Notes under the pieces: generated by a model
The model's database searches: none
What the model was told of the DNA's origin: nothing
Seen by the model: only the letters and a program-made list of their open reading frames with translations
Translations under genes and position numbers: made by a program
In this document: piece by piece, positions 1 to 8,018 of the stretch
How the letters are laid out: each line of letters opens with the position of its first letter
Numbering within the stretch: position 1 is the first letter of the stretch
NCBI GenBank assembly: GCA_016721115.1
Contig: JADKIW010000001.1
Coordinates: 3,673,501 to 3,737,500, forward strand
Direction: 5' to 3'
DNA length: 64,000 nt
Source of the DNA: Candidatus Defluviilinea proxima
GTDB taxonomy: Bacteria; Chloroflexota; Anaerolineae; Anaerolineales; Villigracilaceae

Positions 1-1146
1 CCCGCCAGCCTTGCACTTCAACACATTACAGATGCGCCGCCGTTGCCTCGCAGTATTAACCCAAACCTTTCTGAAAAAGTGGAAGAGGTTCTACTAAAGG
101 CGCTTGAGAAAAATCCGAAAGAGCGTTACCAAAGCGGCAAAAGTTTGATGGACGCGTTACGTAAAGCGCTCTCTACAAAAGCCGCTCCTGCCCCGATCGA
201 TGCGCCGCCGCTCCCACCCATCCCTGTCAATGCGCCAACTATTCACCGGAGCAACCTTTCGCTCAACTCTTTCACCAAACGTGGTGACGTGATCACCGCT
301 CTCGAAAAACATTCCACAACCATGCGGCGTGGAATGGCCGAAGATTTGGTGAGCCCCAAACCCAAGAAACGGCGAGGATTTGGGTTGGTCATTCTCCTTG
401 GGCTTTTATTAGCCGCTTTGGCATTAGGAATGGTATTTCGCCCTGAGCTTTTTGCCCCATTAAATTCGCTCCTTGCGAAGATATCACCATCACCGGTCAT
501 CGTGCCTACCAATACGATCGTCGTTCAGACCGTGGTCGCACAACCTTCTGTTACTGATACCTTTACCCCAGAGCCGACCGCCACAAACACAACTGCTCCC
601 ACAGCAACTCTCACATCGACAGTCACCACCGAACCTACTCTTGAGCCGTCTGCCACGATCACGCAAACCGAGACACCCGCTTCCACAACGACCATAACAC
701 CGATACCAGTGACACCGTCGGCATCATCTACACCGCAGATCTATCCCAATGGATATCTGATGACGGCCTTTTACAGCGAGAATAGTTTTTATCTCCTTGA
801 TCGAGGTAAAGCATCGCGAAGCCTTTCAGGCTTTGTGTTCGAGCGCGTTAACAATGACGAGACCTTCCAGAATCGTTTCGAAGGCTGGACGTGGGAAACC
901 TTCTACGTCAAAACCATTCAAATGAATCGTTGCGTGAGCTTGGAAGTGGAAAAATCTCCGCTTGCATATTTGAGTCCCGCTGAGTGCACAAACAGGGTTC
1001 TGAGCAGATTATCACCCGCGGCAGATGCCAATGAAATCTTCTGGACGCAGAACGACACCAGCCATGAATTTAGAGTGCTTTGGGAGAATCAGGAAATTGC
1101 CCGTTGTGAAATTTCTGCAGGCACTTGTGATTTCCGCGTTCCGTAA
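1..1146 (+). CDS. Serine/threonine protein kinase, C-terminal part (5' end outside window)
   Basis: The frame is open from the first base, so the gene begins upstream. The first ~55 residues match the end of a bacterial Hanks-type kinase C-lobe (INPNLSEKVEEVLLKALEKNP, then ERYQS), which in the family holds the conserved Arg closing the kinase fold. A basic juxtamembrane stretch (KPKKRRG) and one transmembrane helix follow (about 385-450 nt), then a Thr/Pro-rich linker of ~70 residues and a ~120-residue outer domain with four Cys. This is the PknB-like plan: cytoplasmic kinase, one helix, extracellular sensor. The outer domain has no PASTA motif and I do not recognise it. The active site lies outside the window. 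Confidence 0.85.
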   Translation, partial: PASLALQHITDAPPLPRSINPNLSEKVEEVLLKALEKNPKERYQSGKSLMDALRKALSTKAAPAPIDAPPLPPIPVNAPTIHRSNLSLNSFTKRGDVITALEKHSTTMRRGMAEDLVSPKPKKRRGFGLVILLGLLLAALALGMVFRPELFAPLNSLLAKISPSPVIVPTNTIVVQTVVAQPSVTDTFTPEPTATNTTAPTATLTSTVTTEPTLEPSATITQTETPASTTTITPIPVTPSASSTPQIYPNGYLMTAFYSENSFYLLDRGKASRSLSGFVFERVNNDETFQNRFEGWTWETFYVKTIQMNRCVSLEVEKSPLAYLSPAECTNRVLSRLSPAADANEIFWTQNDTSHEFRVLWENQEIARCEISAGTCDFRVP

Positions 1147-1149
1147 CAA

Positions 1150-2025
1150 TCAAATTTTCTCAGCCGCTTTCAAAACATTTTCTTCGTAGGCAGAGATCAA
1201 CATCTGCGTAATTTCCCCAGGCATCCCCTGCCCTACCAACACATCATCAATTTGGATAACTGGCACAATCCCACGCGAACTGGATGTGATGAACGCTTCT
1301 TTCACATCCGATAGTTGATTCAGTTTCAATGGGCTGTATCGCACCTCAAGCCCTCTGCCCCGCGCCACACGGATCACGGTCCGGCGTGTGACGCCAAGGA
1401 GAATGTCACGTTGGGCGGTATAAACGATTCCATGCTGAGCGGAGCGAGGAGCGATTTTTGCGACGGACGTAGTCGAAGCATGCTTCCGAAGTCCCGATGC
1501 ATTTTCGGGAGCGCGAAGAACATAAAAGAAATTACTCGTCATTCCTTCCAGAATTTTCCCACTCTTTACCAACAAGGCTTCAAAGATCCCGATCTTTGCA
1601 ATGTGCTTTCGGTCTTCTTCGCTTCGAGCAATGAATGAAGTGGATTTTATACGCGGGTCCTTGCGTTGAGTGGCTGTTGTCTCCACACGGACGCCTTTTT
1701 CGTACACTTCGCGCGACAACAACTTAAGTGGTTCAATGGAGATATGGACTTGTCCATCGAAGGTCATCATCACCCTCACGCGGGCTTCGTCAGGACGATA
1801 AGGCTCGAGTAACTGAATCAGGTTTCGGCGTAAGAGGGAAGCGTCCAAGTTGGGCAAGCGTTGTAAATGTGCCTTGAGTCCCAAAACGCGAGTGCATCCA
1901 CCGTAAGTGCGGAACGTCGAATAATACCCATCAGGGAGTTGACGTGTAATGACATCCAATGAAGATTGATCGGAGAAATAGACTTCTTCGACTTTGTCTG
2001 ACATCATTTTCCATGTGTGTATCAT
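1150..2025 (-). CDS. Aminotransferase class IV (branched-chain aminotransferase / aminodeoxychorismate lyase fold)
   Basis: A 291-residue PLP enzyme of fold type IV. The likely Schiff-base Lys is in DPRIKSTSFIA, and EGMTSNFFYV is the family's EGxxSNxF motif, followed by ILLGVTRRTVI. The exact substrate (branched-chain amino acid, D-alanine or aminodeoxychorismate) cannot be told. Between FFYVL and GIVYTAQRD lie ~28 residues (RAPENAS...RSAQH) that the family lacks; they are encoded by a palindromic repeat (1432-1481) plus an adjacent hairpin, so this is an in-frame insertion in a surface turn. The ATG at 2025 is preceded at 6 nt by TATAAT, so the mRNA may be leaderless; a Met pair six codons in is an alternative start. 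Its end is 4 nt from the converging kinase gene. Confidence 0.85.
   Translation of the reverse strand: MIHTWKMMSDKVEEVYFSDQSSLDVITRQLPDGYYSTFRTYGGCTRVLGLKAHLQRLPNLDASLLRRNLIQLLEPYRPDEARVRVMMTFDGQVHISIEPLKLLSREVYEKGVRVETTATQRKDPRIKSTSFIARSEEDRKHIAKIGIFEALLVKSGKILEGMTSNFFYVLRAPENASGLRKHASTTSVAKIAPRSAQHGIVYTAQRDILLGVTRRTVIRVARGRGLEVRYSPLKLNQLSDVKEAFITSSSRGIVPVIQIDDVLVGQGMPGEITQMLISAYEENVLKAAEKI
1432..1481 (+). repeat. 50-bp palindromic repeat, copy A (inside aminotransferase gene)
   Basis: The copy reads ATG-CTGAGCGGAGCGAGGAGCG, then TTTTTGCGACGGACG and AGTCGAAG-CAT. It has the same length and core as the copies at 34181 and 34627, but its outer bases are ATGCT...AGCAT instead of GTCCT...AGGAC, so the ends stay complementary. 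A second hairpin follows at once (TCCCGA 1492-1497 / TCGGGA 1505-1510). Confidence 0.85.
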
Positions 2026-2031
2026 TTTTTT

Positions 2032-2037
2032 ATTATA
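2032..2037 (-). promoter_or_regulatory. -10 box of aminotransferase gene, leaderless arrangement
   Basis: On the minus strand a perfect TATAAT lies 6 nt before the ATG at 2025, so transcription would begin at or next to the start codon. No Shine-Dalgarno fits between them. No good -35 box is seen. Confidence 0.5.
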
Positions 2038-2082
2038 AGCGAAGCAATCCTATGGATAAGCGAAGTGATTTGAGAAAAATCC

Positions 2083-2112
2083 TTGACACATTTCGGCTGT
2101 GAGGGGTAAACT
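2083..2112 (+). promoter_or_regulatory. Promoter of leader peptide and ABC exporter pair
   Basis: TTGACA (2083-2088, perfect -35) and TAAACT (2107-2112, 4 of 6) are separated by 18 bp. The predicted start near 2119 gives a ~215-nt leader ahead of the first ABC gene, containing a small ORF and a terminator. Confidence 0.7.
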
Positions 2113-2170
2113 CGAATTCGTTGTGCAAAGTAAGTCTGCATAGCAAAATCTACTGAAAGGAGCGCACTGC

Positions 2171-2257
2171 ATGAGCATGTTTATCTTCACCAAACTCTTC
2201 ATCTCACCCGTTGATGCTGGGTTATTACCTATTCGTAGTGCGCCTATTGACCGCTAG
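2171..2257 (+). CDS. 28-aa leader peptide of ABC exporter operon (putative attenuator)
   Basis: ATG at 2171 follows AAGGAG (2157-2162) by 8 nt. The product starts MSMFIFTKLFISP and ends IRSAPIDR; it is short, hydrophobic at the start, and resembles no enzyme, as expected of a cis-acting leader peptide. Codons Ser23-Ala24-Pro25 (AGT GCG CCT, 2237-2245) can pair either with GCGCACT just after the Shine-Dalgarno (2162-2168) or with GGCGCAC (2289-2295) in the downstream terminator. That gives the three mutually exclusive segments of translation-controlled attenuation. The stop region can also fold as ATTGACC/GGTCAAT (2246-2252/2257-2263). Known parallel: the bmrB leader ahead of the BmrCD heterodimeric exporter in Bacillus subtilis. 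Pairing was judged by eye. Confidence 0.7.
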   Translation: MSMFIFTKLFISPVDAGLLPIRSAPIDR

Positions 2258-2281
2258 GTCAATCACCTTCACTGTCTTCAC

Positions 2282-2315
2282 AGGCTGTGGCGCACCCGCC
2301 ACAGCCTTTTTGTTT
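2282..2315 (+). terminator. Intrinsic terminator in ABC operon leader
   Basis: Perfect 11-bp stem AGGCTGTGGCG / CGCCACAGCCT with loop CACC, followed by TTTTGTTT. It ends ~20 nt before the first exporter start codon and after the leader ORF, so it must be read through for expression. This is an attenuator position, not an operon end. Confidence 0.85.
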
Positions 2316-2334
2316 AATTTTTCGGAGAATGCAC

Positions 2335-4182
2335 ATGACTACAATTCAACCAACGTATGAACCTGCCATTACCTTCGACTTCCGTAAAGCCCTTGAAGAG
2401 AACCGCTTGAAGGGCCTTTGGAAGATGATGGTGGACTACCGTATGCCATACATCGGCGCGACGGCCGCTTTAGCCGTCTCTGCACTGGCAAAGACCTTCA
2501 CCTATCTGCTTCTGCGCTACTTTGCCGATGATGTGCTGACGGAAGGCAAATATATTGGAAACAGCATGACGCAAACCTTCATTTGGATCGGTGCTGGATT
2601 TGTAGGTCTCGCGCTTTTCGAAGGTGGATTCTCGTTTCTTTCCGGACGTTTGGCTGCCTACACAGCCGAGGGAGTTACGAGGCGTCTGAGAGATTTTCTC
2701 TTCGACCACATCCAACGGTTGAGCTTCTCCTACCATGCCACCACCCCCACTGGCGACTTGATCGAACGCGTCACATCAGACGTGGATGCCCTACGTCGCT
2801 TTTTCAGCGAGCAAGGCATTGGCATGGGACGTATCATCTTGCTGTTCGTGATCAACTTCATCGCGATCTTGAACCTAAACGTGAAACTGGGTTTGATCTC
2901 GGTGATTGTGATCCCGTTCATGTTATGGGTGTCGCTGTGGTTTTTCAAGAAGGTGACCAAGGCTTACGAAGAATATCAAGCCCAAGAGGCGATCCTCTCC
3001 ACCACCCTGCAAGAAAACCTGACCGGTGTACGCGTGGTCAAAGCCTTTGCGCGACAGGACTACGAGAAGAACAAGTTTGAAAAAGATAACTGGGGCAAAT
3101 ACCTGAAAGGCAAGATCTTGCTCCTCATGCACTCAATGTTCTGGCCGCTCTCAGATATTGTATTGGGCTTTCAGATGCTCTTTGGTTTTGTGTTTGCCGC
3201 GAATATGGCGATCAACAAAGAGATCACGATCGGCATGTACATTGCATATGTAGGTCTCGTTGTGTGGCTGATCTGGCCCATCCGCAACCTGGGACGCATC
3301 ATTGTCTCTGCCTCAACAGGGATGGTGTCGTACGGCCGCTTGATGGAAGTCGTCAAGCAGGCGCGTGAACCGCTCCACGATGGGACGCACCAACCGACAG
3401 GTCCAGTGAAAGGCGATATTGAGTTTGAAAATGTCTCGTTCATGTACTCGAACGGCGAAAAGGATGCACTCAAGAACATCTCCTTCCACATCAAGCCCGG
3501 ACAAGCTATTGCATTACTTGGGTCAACGGGCTCAGGAAAAACATCGCTGGTGAATCTGTTGCCTAGATTCCATGAATACACTGGTGGTCGCGTCCTGCTG
3601 GATGGCGTGGAGTTGAAGGATTACTCGCGAGCATATTTACGCAAGCAAATCGGCATTGTGGAGCAGGAACCATTCCTGTTCAGCCGCACGATCCGTGAGA
3701 ACATCACCTATGGCGTTGGGCGAGACGTATCACAAGAGGAAGTGGAACGCGCCGCAAAAGCGGCCGCCGTCCATGATGTGATATTGACCTTCCCTGATGG
3801 TTACAACACATTGGTCGGTGAAAAAGGCGTGACGCTCTCCGGCGGGCAGAAGCAACGTGTGACCATTGCGCGAACACTCTTGAAGAATCCGCGTATCTTG
3901 ATCCTCGATGACTCAACGTCATCTGTGGACACAGAGACCGAAGCAGAGATCCGTGACGCGCTGAATCGGTTGATGGAAAATCGTACAACCTTCATCATCG
4001 CACACCGCATCCAATCTGTGATGGACGCCGACCTGATCCTGGTGCTGGATAAAGGGGATGTCGTTCAAACGGGAACGCACGAAGAGTTGCTCTCCCAAGC
4101 AGGCGGTATGTACCGCAAGATTTACGACATCCAGACAAAGATCGACGAAGAGCTGGAATTTGAAATTTCTAGTGTGAATTGA
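2335..4182 (+). CDS. Heterodimeric ABC multidrug-type exporter, degenerate-site half
   Basis: A half transporter: six transmembrane helices (to ~residue 320) and one nucleotide-binding domain. Seen: Walker A GSTGSGKTS, signature LSGGQKQR, Walker B ILILDDSTSSVD, H-loop IIAHRI. The catalytic Glu after Walker B is Asp (LDD), as in the non-catalytic half of heterodimers such as BmrCD, LmrCD and TM287/288. The next gene supplies the complementary half. GGAG at 2324-2327 best serves ATG 2335 (7 nt); ATG 2329 and an upstream GTG are poorer, the GTG lying inside the terminator. Substrate is unknown; drugs or lipids are usual. Expression is probably set by the upstream leader and terminator. A paralogue lies at 34741-36537. 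Confidence 0.92.
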   Translation: MTTIQPTYEPAITFDFRKALEENRLKGLWKMMVDYRMPYIGATAALAVSALAKTFTYLLLRYFADDVLTEGKYIGNSMTQTFIWIGAGFVGLALFEGGFSFLSGRLAAYTAEGVTRRLRDFLFDHIQRLSFSYHATTPTGDLIERVTSDVDALRRFFSEQGIGMGRIILLFVINFIAILNLNVKLGLISVIVIPFMLWVSLWFFKKVTKAYEEYQAQEAILSTTLQENLTGVRVVKAFARQDYEKNKFEKDNWGKYLKGKILLLMHSMFWPLSDIVLGFQMLFGFVFAANMAINKEITIGMYIAYVGLVVWLIWPIRNLGRIIVSASTGMVSYGRLMEVVKQAREPLHDGTHQPTGPVKGDIEFENVSFMYSNGEKDALKNISFHIKPGQAIALLGSTGSGKTSLVNLLPRFHEYTGGRVLLDGVELKDYSRAYLRKQIGIVEQEPFLFSRTIRENITYGVGRDVSQEEVERAAKAAAVHDVILTFPDGYNTLVGEKGVTLSGGQKQRVTIARTLLKNPRILILDDSTSSVDTETEAEIRDALNRLMENRTTFIIAHRIQSVMDADLILVLDKGDVVQTGTHEELLSQAGGMYRKIYDIQTKIDEELEFEISSVN

Positions 4183-4186
4183 TTTT

Positions 4187-4213
4187 GTAGGGACGGGGTT
4201 TCCCCGTCCCTAC
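4187..4213. repeat. Intergenic palindrome between the two exporter genes
   Basis: GTAGGGACGGGG-TTT-CCCCGTCCCTAC, a 12-bp perfect stem. It belongs to a GTAGGG...CCCTAC hairpin class found at several other junctions here. No T-tract follows, so it is probably not a strong terminator and the pair is probably cotranscribed. Confidence 0.8.
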
Positions 4214-4225
4214 GGAGAATAAACA

Positions 4226-6082
4226 ATGTCTGAAGAACTTATTGAACTCGAAGAAGAAGAGCACACATCACAATTAACCGCGCCCGTTTTCAGGCGCATA
4301 TTGACTTTGCTCAAACCACACTGGAAGTGGGTGGTGGGCTTTCTCATTACCATCGCATTGACATCTGGCCTGGATGCCTATTTCACATTCTTGAATAAGC
4401 AGATCGTCGATACGGGTATCAACCTTGGCGACAAAGACCGCGTGATGCACCTTGCGGTGATCTATGGCATATTCCAGTTACTGCAATCGGGATTTGTGTT
4501 CACGTTCATTTATCTAGCCGGTGTGTTGGGAGAGCGCGTGCAATATGATCTGCGCAAGATGCTGTTCAATCACCTGCAAGACCTGTCGCTTTCATATTAT
4601 GCACAGAATGCGGTTGGTCGTTTGATCGCACGTGTGACATCAGATACTGGCCGCGTGGCAGACCTGCTCACCTGGGGCGTAGTGGATACGACCTGGGCGA
4701 TCATGAACATCATCACATCGGTCACGTTCATGGCCATCATCAACTGGCGGCTGGCGTTGATCGTATTCACGGTCATCCCGATCATGCTTTTTATTGCAGT
4801 GCAATTCCGCAAGAAGATATTGGTCGAGTATCGTGTATCGCGCCGAACAAATTCAAAGATCACCGGTGCGTTCAACGAGAACTTTCAGGGCGTGCGCGTG
4901 GTCAAGGCCTTACTGCGCGAGGATGAGAACACCAAAGAGTTCCAGCAGTTGACGACGAAGATGTACAACGCATCCTATCGTGCGGCCTGGCTCTCGGCGC
5001 TCTTCCTCCCCACCGTGCAGATCATTGCCGCAGTAGCGTTGGGTGTGATCGTGGGTTATGGAGGCAGGCAGATCCAGATTGGTCTGATGACCATCGGTGG
5101 TATCCAAGCTTTTGTCTCATACCTCACATTCATGATGTGGCCCATTCAAGACTTGGCGCGCGTGTATGCCGAAATGCAACACTCCATTGCGTCAGCGGAG
5201 AGAATATTCAAATTGGCAGATACCCCGCCCGATGTCCATGATAGACCCGATGCCATCGAGGCGAAAACACTGATGGGTGAGATCGAATTCGATCATGTGG
5301 ATTTCTATTACGAAGATCGCAAGCCCGTCCTGCAGGATTTCACGCTGAAGGTCAAGCCCGGCGAGATGATCGCATTGGTTGGCCCAACGGGCGGAGGTAA
5401 ATCCACGATCGTGAATCTCTTGTGCCGATTTTATGAACCGCGCGAAGGGACGATCCGCATCAACGGGCACGACTACATGGACTACACCCTCGCCTCCATC
5501 CACAGCCGGATCGGGATCGTGTTACAGACGCCTCATCTCTTCTCTGGCAGTGTCCGCGACAACATCCGCTATGGGCGGCTCGCCGCGAACGATGACGAAG
5601 TGATCGAAGCCGCAAAGATCGCGGGCGCGCATGATTTCATTGTGATGCTCGAAAAGGGATATGACCAGAACGTGGGTGAAGGCGGTAACTTGCTCTCGGT
5701 TGGACAGAAGCAGTTGATCAGTCTCGCGCGAGCAGTGCTGGCCCGCCCCGAACTGTTCATCATGGACGAGGCCACGTCATCGGTTGATACATTGACCGAG
5801 GCGTTAATTCAGCGTGGCATGGAAGCCTTGATGGAAGGTCGTACATCATTTGTCATTGCGCATCGTCTGTCAACGATACGCCGCGCCAACCGCATCATCG
5901 TGATCGAAAACGGGAAAATCGCGGAACAAGGCACGCACGCCGAGTTGCTGAAACTGGGCGGACATTACTATCACCTGTACACGCAACAGTTCCGCCATGA
6001 GCTGGAAGCACAATATGGATTTGACGAGGCCGTGGGCGTAAAGGTAAAGGAAGAAGAACCCGAAGCGCTGGCCGCAGATTAA
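4226..6082 (+). CDS. Heterodimeric ABC multidrug-type exporter, catalytic-Walker B half
   Basis: 618 residues: a short acidic N-terminus (ELIELEEEEH), six-helix transmembrane domain, then a nucleotide-binding domain with Walker A GPTGGGKST, Walker B LFIMDEATSSVD (catalytic Glu present) and H-loop VIAHRL. The signature is LLSVGQKQ, with Val replacing the first Gly of LSGGQ. Together with the Asp-type Walker B of the preceding half this makes one degenerate and one competent ATP site, the hallmark of heterodimeric type IV exporters. ATG 4226 has GGAG 8 nt upstream and lies 43 nt after the first half. The paralogue at 32373-34169 has the same signature (LSVGQRQ) and the same order of halves. Confidence 0.92.
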   Translation: MSEELIELEEEEHTSQLTAPVFRRILTLLKPHWKWVVGFLITIALTSGLDAYFTFLNKQIVDTGINLGDKDRVMHLAVIYGIFQLLQSGFVFTFIYLAGVLGERVQYDLRKMLFNHLQDLSLSYYAQNAVGRLIARVTSDTGRVADLLTWGVVDTTWAIMNIITSVTFMAIINWRLALIVFTVIPIMLFIAVQFRKKILVEYRVSRRTNSKITGAFNENFQGVRVVKALLREDENTKEFQQLTTKMYNASYRAAWLSALFLPTVQIIAAVALGVIVGYGGRQIQIGLMTIGGIQAFVSYLTFMMWPIQDLARVYAEMQHSIASAERIFKLADTPPDVHDRPDAIEAKTLMGEIEFDHVDFYYEDRKPVLQDFTLKVKPGEMIALVGPTGGGKSTIVNLLCRFYEPREGTIRINGHDYMDYTLASIHSRIGIVLQTPHLFSGSVRDNIRYGRLAANDDEVIEAAKIAGAHDFIVMLEKGYDQNVGEGGNLLSVGQKQLISLARAVLARPELFIMDEATSSVDTLTEALIQRGMEALMEGRTSFVIAHRLSTIRRANRIIVIENGKIAEQGTHAELLKLGGHYYHLYTQQFRHELEAQYGFDEAVGVKVKEEEPEALAAD

Positions 6083-6092
6083 CCTAATAAAA

Positions 6093-6121
6093 AACTCGGA
6101 GGTCGTAAAGACCTCCGAGTT
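6093..6121 (+). terminator. Hairpin after ABC exporter pair
   Basis: AACTCGGAGGTC-GTAAA-GACCTCCGAGTT: a 12-bp perfect stem with an A-run before it and no clear T-run after it. It lies right after the second ABC stop and 13 nt before the next gene, so it may end transcription or only attenuate it. Confidence 0.55.
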
Positions 6122-6133
6122 CCATGAGGCAAG

Positions 6134-7132
6134 ATGAAAACTGAATACTTACCATTTACAGAACAAATAATTCCCGAGGCGGGAAAACTTTTGGCAGATC
6201 GGCACGCACGTAATCGCAAAAGCCTGCCATTGTTACCCGCCCGATTTGAAGACCCGCAGGTTGCGGCGAAGGCCGTTGATACGTTATGGCAAAAGAAACT
6301 CAAGAACGGATACGCGGCGTTTCGCGACGGGAAGATGATCGCATACCTTATCGGCGAGACGACAACCCTGCCTTGGGGCCGAAGTGGATATGTTTATTTA
6401 CCCGGGTATGCACTTGCTGAAAATGAAAACCCAGCAATCATGCAAGACTTATACGCCATGCTTGGCGATGACTGGGTGAAAACGGGACACTTCAATCACT
6501 ATCTATATATCTCTGTTGCGGATAAAAATGTTCTTGATGCTTTGTTCGATCTTGGGTTTGGCAAGGAACGAGTGGATGCCTTGCTCAATCTGGGCAAAGC
6601 AGTCACCCCTGAGATAAAAGAAGCGACAGGTATTTCCATCCGAAAAGCAGGAACGGGAGACAATGCCCATCTTGGGAGTCTCTCGGATGTGATCTTCCGT
6701 GCATTGGCGAAGGCTCCCTACTGGCATCCGACTGTTCCCGAGGAATGGGGTGAGTTGCACGAGGGTTGGTCTGAGCTTGCTGACGAGAAAGAATGGACAG
6801 TTTGGCTGGCACTCGAAAACGAGGAAGCACTTGGAACAGTCGGCTTTACTGCCCAGGCCGAAGCAGATACAGATATGCTTGCTTCACCGCGTACATCCTA
6901 TTTGAGTGTTGCCGCCACAAAACCACAAGCACGCGGCCGTGGTATCAGCACCACATTAACTTGGCATGGATTGGAACAAACGCGTAAAGATGGATTTGAA
7001 ATTTGTTACACCAACTGGATCAGCCCCAACCTGTTAGCATCTCGTTTTTGGCCACGCTTTGGTTTCAAGGATGTGGCCTACCGGGTTGCCAAAAAGGTTA
7101 GCCCAATGATCGCGTGGGCGAAGTCAGAATGA
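6134..7132 (+). CDS. GNAT-family N-acetyltransferase, two-domain
   Basis: 332 residues. The N-terminal half (to ~155) resembles a degenerate GNAT domain (FTEQIIPEAGKLLADRH...AYLIGETT). The C-terminal half (~165-330) carries the acetyl-CoA loop as PQARGRGISTTLTWHGLE, matching the Q/RxxGxG/A motif, and ends in the usual ASRFWPRFGF element. It would transfer an acyl group from CoA to an unknown amine. ATG 6134 has AGG 5 nt upstream. It may be cotranscribed with the next GNAT gene, 66 nt on. Confidence 0.82.
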   Translation: MKTEYLPFTEQIIPEAGKLLADRHARNRKSLPLLPARFEDPQVAAKAVDTLWQKKLKNGYAAFRDGKMIAYLIGETTTLPWGRSGYVYLPGYALAENENPAIMQDLYAMLGDDWVKTGHFNHYLYISVADKNVLDALFDLGFGKERVDALLNLGKAVTPEIKEATGISIRKAGTGDNAHLGSLSDVIFRALAKAPYWHPTVPEEWGELHEGWSELADEKEWTVWLALENEEALGTVGFTAQAEADTDMLASPRTSYLSVAATKPQARGRGISTTLTWHGLEQTRKDGFEICYTNWISPNLLASRFWPRFGFKDVAYRVAKKVSPMIAWAKSE

Positions 7133-7152
7133 AAAAGATTTCGGCGTTTTGA

Positions 7153-7184
7153 ATGCAGAAGGTTATGTGATATTCCTTCTGCAT
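7153..7184. repeat. Inverted repeat between the two GNAT genes
   Basis: ATGCAGAAGG and CCTTCTGCAT form a perfect 10-bp stem with a 12-nt loop. It ends 14 nt before the downstream start codon. No T-tract; role unknown. Confidence 0.6.
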
Positions 7185-7198
7185 GGAAAGTGAATATC

Positions 7199-7966
7199 AT
7201 GAACAAGAACAGTTTATTACTGATGTATGACAAAGACCTGCGAATGCGCATCATGTACCCCGAAGCGCGCAGGGAAATTACATGTGACGTGGTGCGGTTT
7301 ATCCGCCCATCACCTGGCATGAACTTTGTGTCCTTCACGTTCGCAACAGAGACAAAGCTGGCAAATGTCATTGACAGAGAAGTGGACTATCTTTCTCCGA
7401 TGAACCAGCCGTTTACGTGGAAGGTCTACGATCACGATCGCATTGCAGGTTTGACGGAAAAACTTACGGCCAGCGGATTTACGGGTGATGATGACCCTGC
7501 CGCAGTTATGATCCTCGATGTAAATCAAGCGTCAGCGGCAACCCACCCTGTGGATGCGAACATACGCCGTATTACGGACCGCGATGGTCTAAAGGATGTT
7601 GTTGATGTTCTGGATAATGTCTACGGCGGGCACAATGCCTGGGTCTATGGCAGGCTGGGATTACATTTACAAGTCCCCGGCTATTTGAGTGTTTACGCGG
7701 CATACGTGGACGAGAAGCCTGTTTCGATCGCATGGACCTATTTCCCCCGCGGACGCTTTGCGACTCTGTTCGGCGGCACGACACTGGCCGAATATCGGAG
7801 TCGAGGTTTATATACGAACCTGCTGAACACACGCGTTCAAGAAATCCGCGAGCGAGGATATCCCTTTGCCATTGTAGAAACTGGCCCCATGAGTAGACCT
7901 ATTGTTGTAAAACATGGTTTCCAGCACCTGACCACGGTGTGGGATTACGAATGGAGTGGGAATTAA
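7199..7966 (+). CDS. GNAT-family N-acetyltransferase
   Basis: About 255 residues. The acetyl-CoA motif is EYRSRGLYTNLLNTRVQEI in the C-terminal third, preceded by a strand ATLFGGTT and followed by AIVETGPMSRPIVVKHGFQHL, the family's last strand and helix. The N-terminal ~110 residues are less clear and may be a second, decayed GNAT domain. ATG 7199 is preferred because GGAAAG lies 8 nt upstream; a GTG three codons earlier is also in frame. Substrate unknown. It converges on the RNA methyltransferase gene with a strong palindrome between. Confidence 0.8.
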   Translation: MNKNSLLLMYDKDLRMRIMYPEARREITCDVVRFIRPSPGMNFVSFTFATETKLANVIDREVDYLSPMNQPFTWKVYDHDRIAGLTEKLTASGFTGDDDPAAVMILDVNQASAATHPVDANIRRITDRDGLKDVVDVLDNVYGGHNAWVYGRLGLHLQVPGYLSVYAAYVDEKPVSIAWTYFPRGRFATLFGGTTLAEYRSRGLYTNLLNTRVQEIRERGYPFAIVETGPMSRPIVVKHGFQHLTTVWDYEWSGN

Positions 7967-7974
7967 TTCCGCAA

Positions 7975-8018
7975 GTAACCCAGTAGGGGCAGTCTCAGAC
8001 TTGCCCCTACTGGGTTAC
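7975..8018. terminator. Bidirectional hairpin between convergent genes
   Basis: GTAACCCAGTAGGGGCA (7975-7991) pairs with TGCCCCTACTGGGTTAC (8002-8018), a perfect 17-bp stem. The 3' arm holds the last codons and stop of the methyltransferase gene. It carries the GTAGGGGC...GCCCCTAC core shared by other palindromes in the window. Confidence 0.75.

Noticed and set aside
2287..2334. GTG start 16 codons upstream for the first ABC half
   Set aside because: The GTG lies inside the terminator stem and has no ribosome site; ATG 2335 has GGAG at good spacing.
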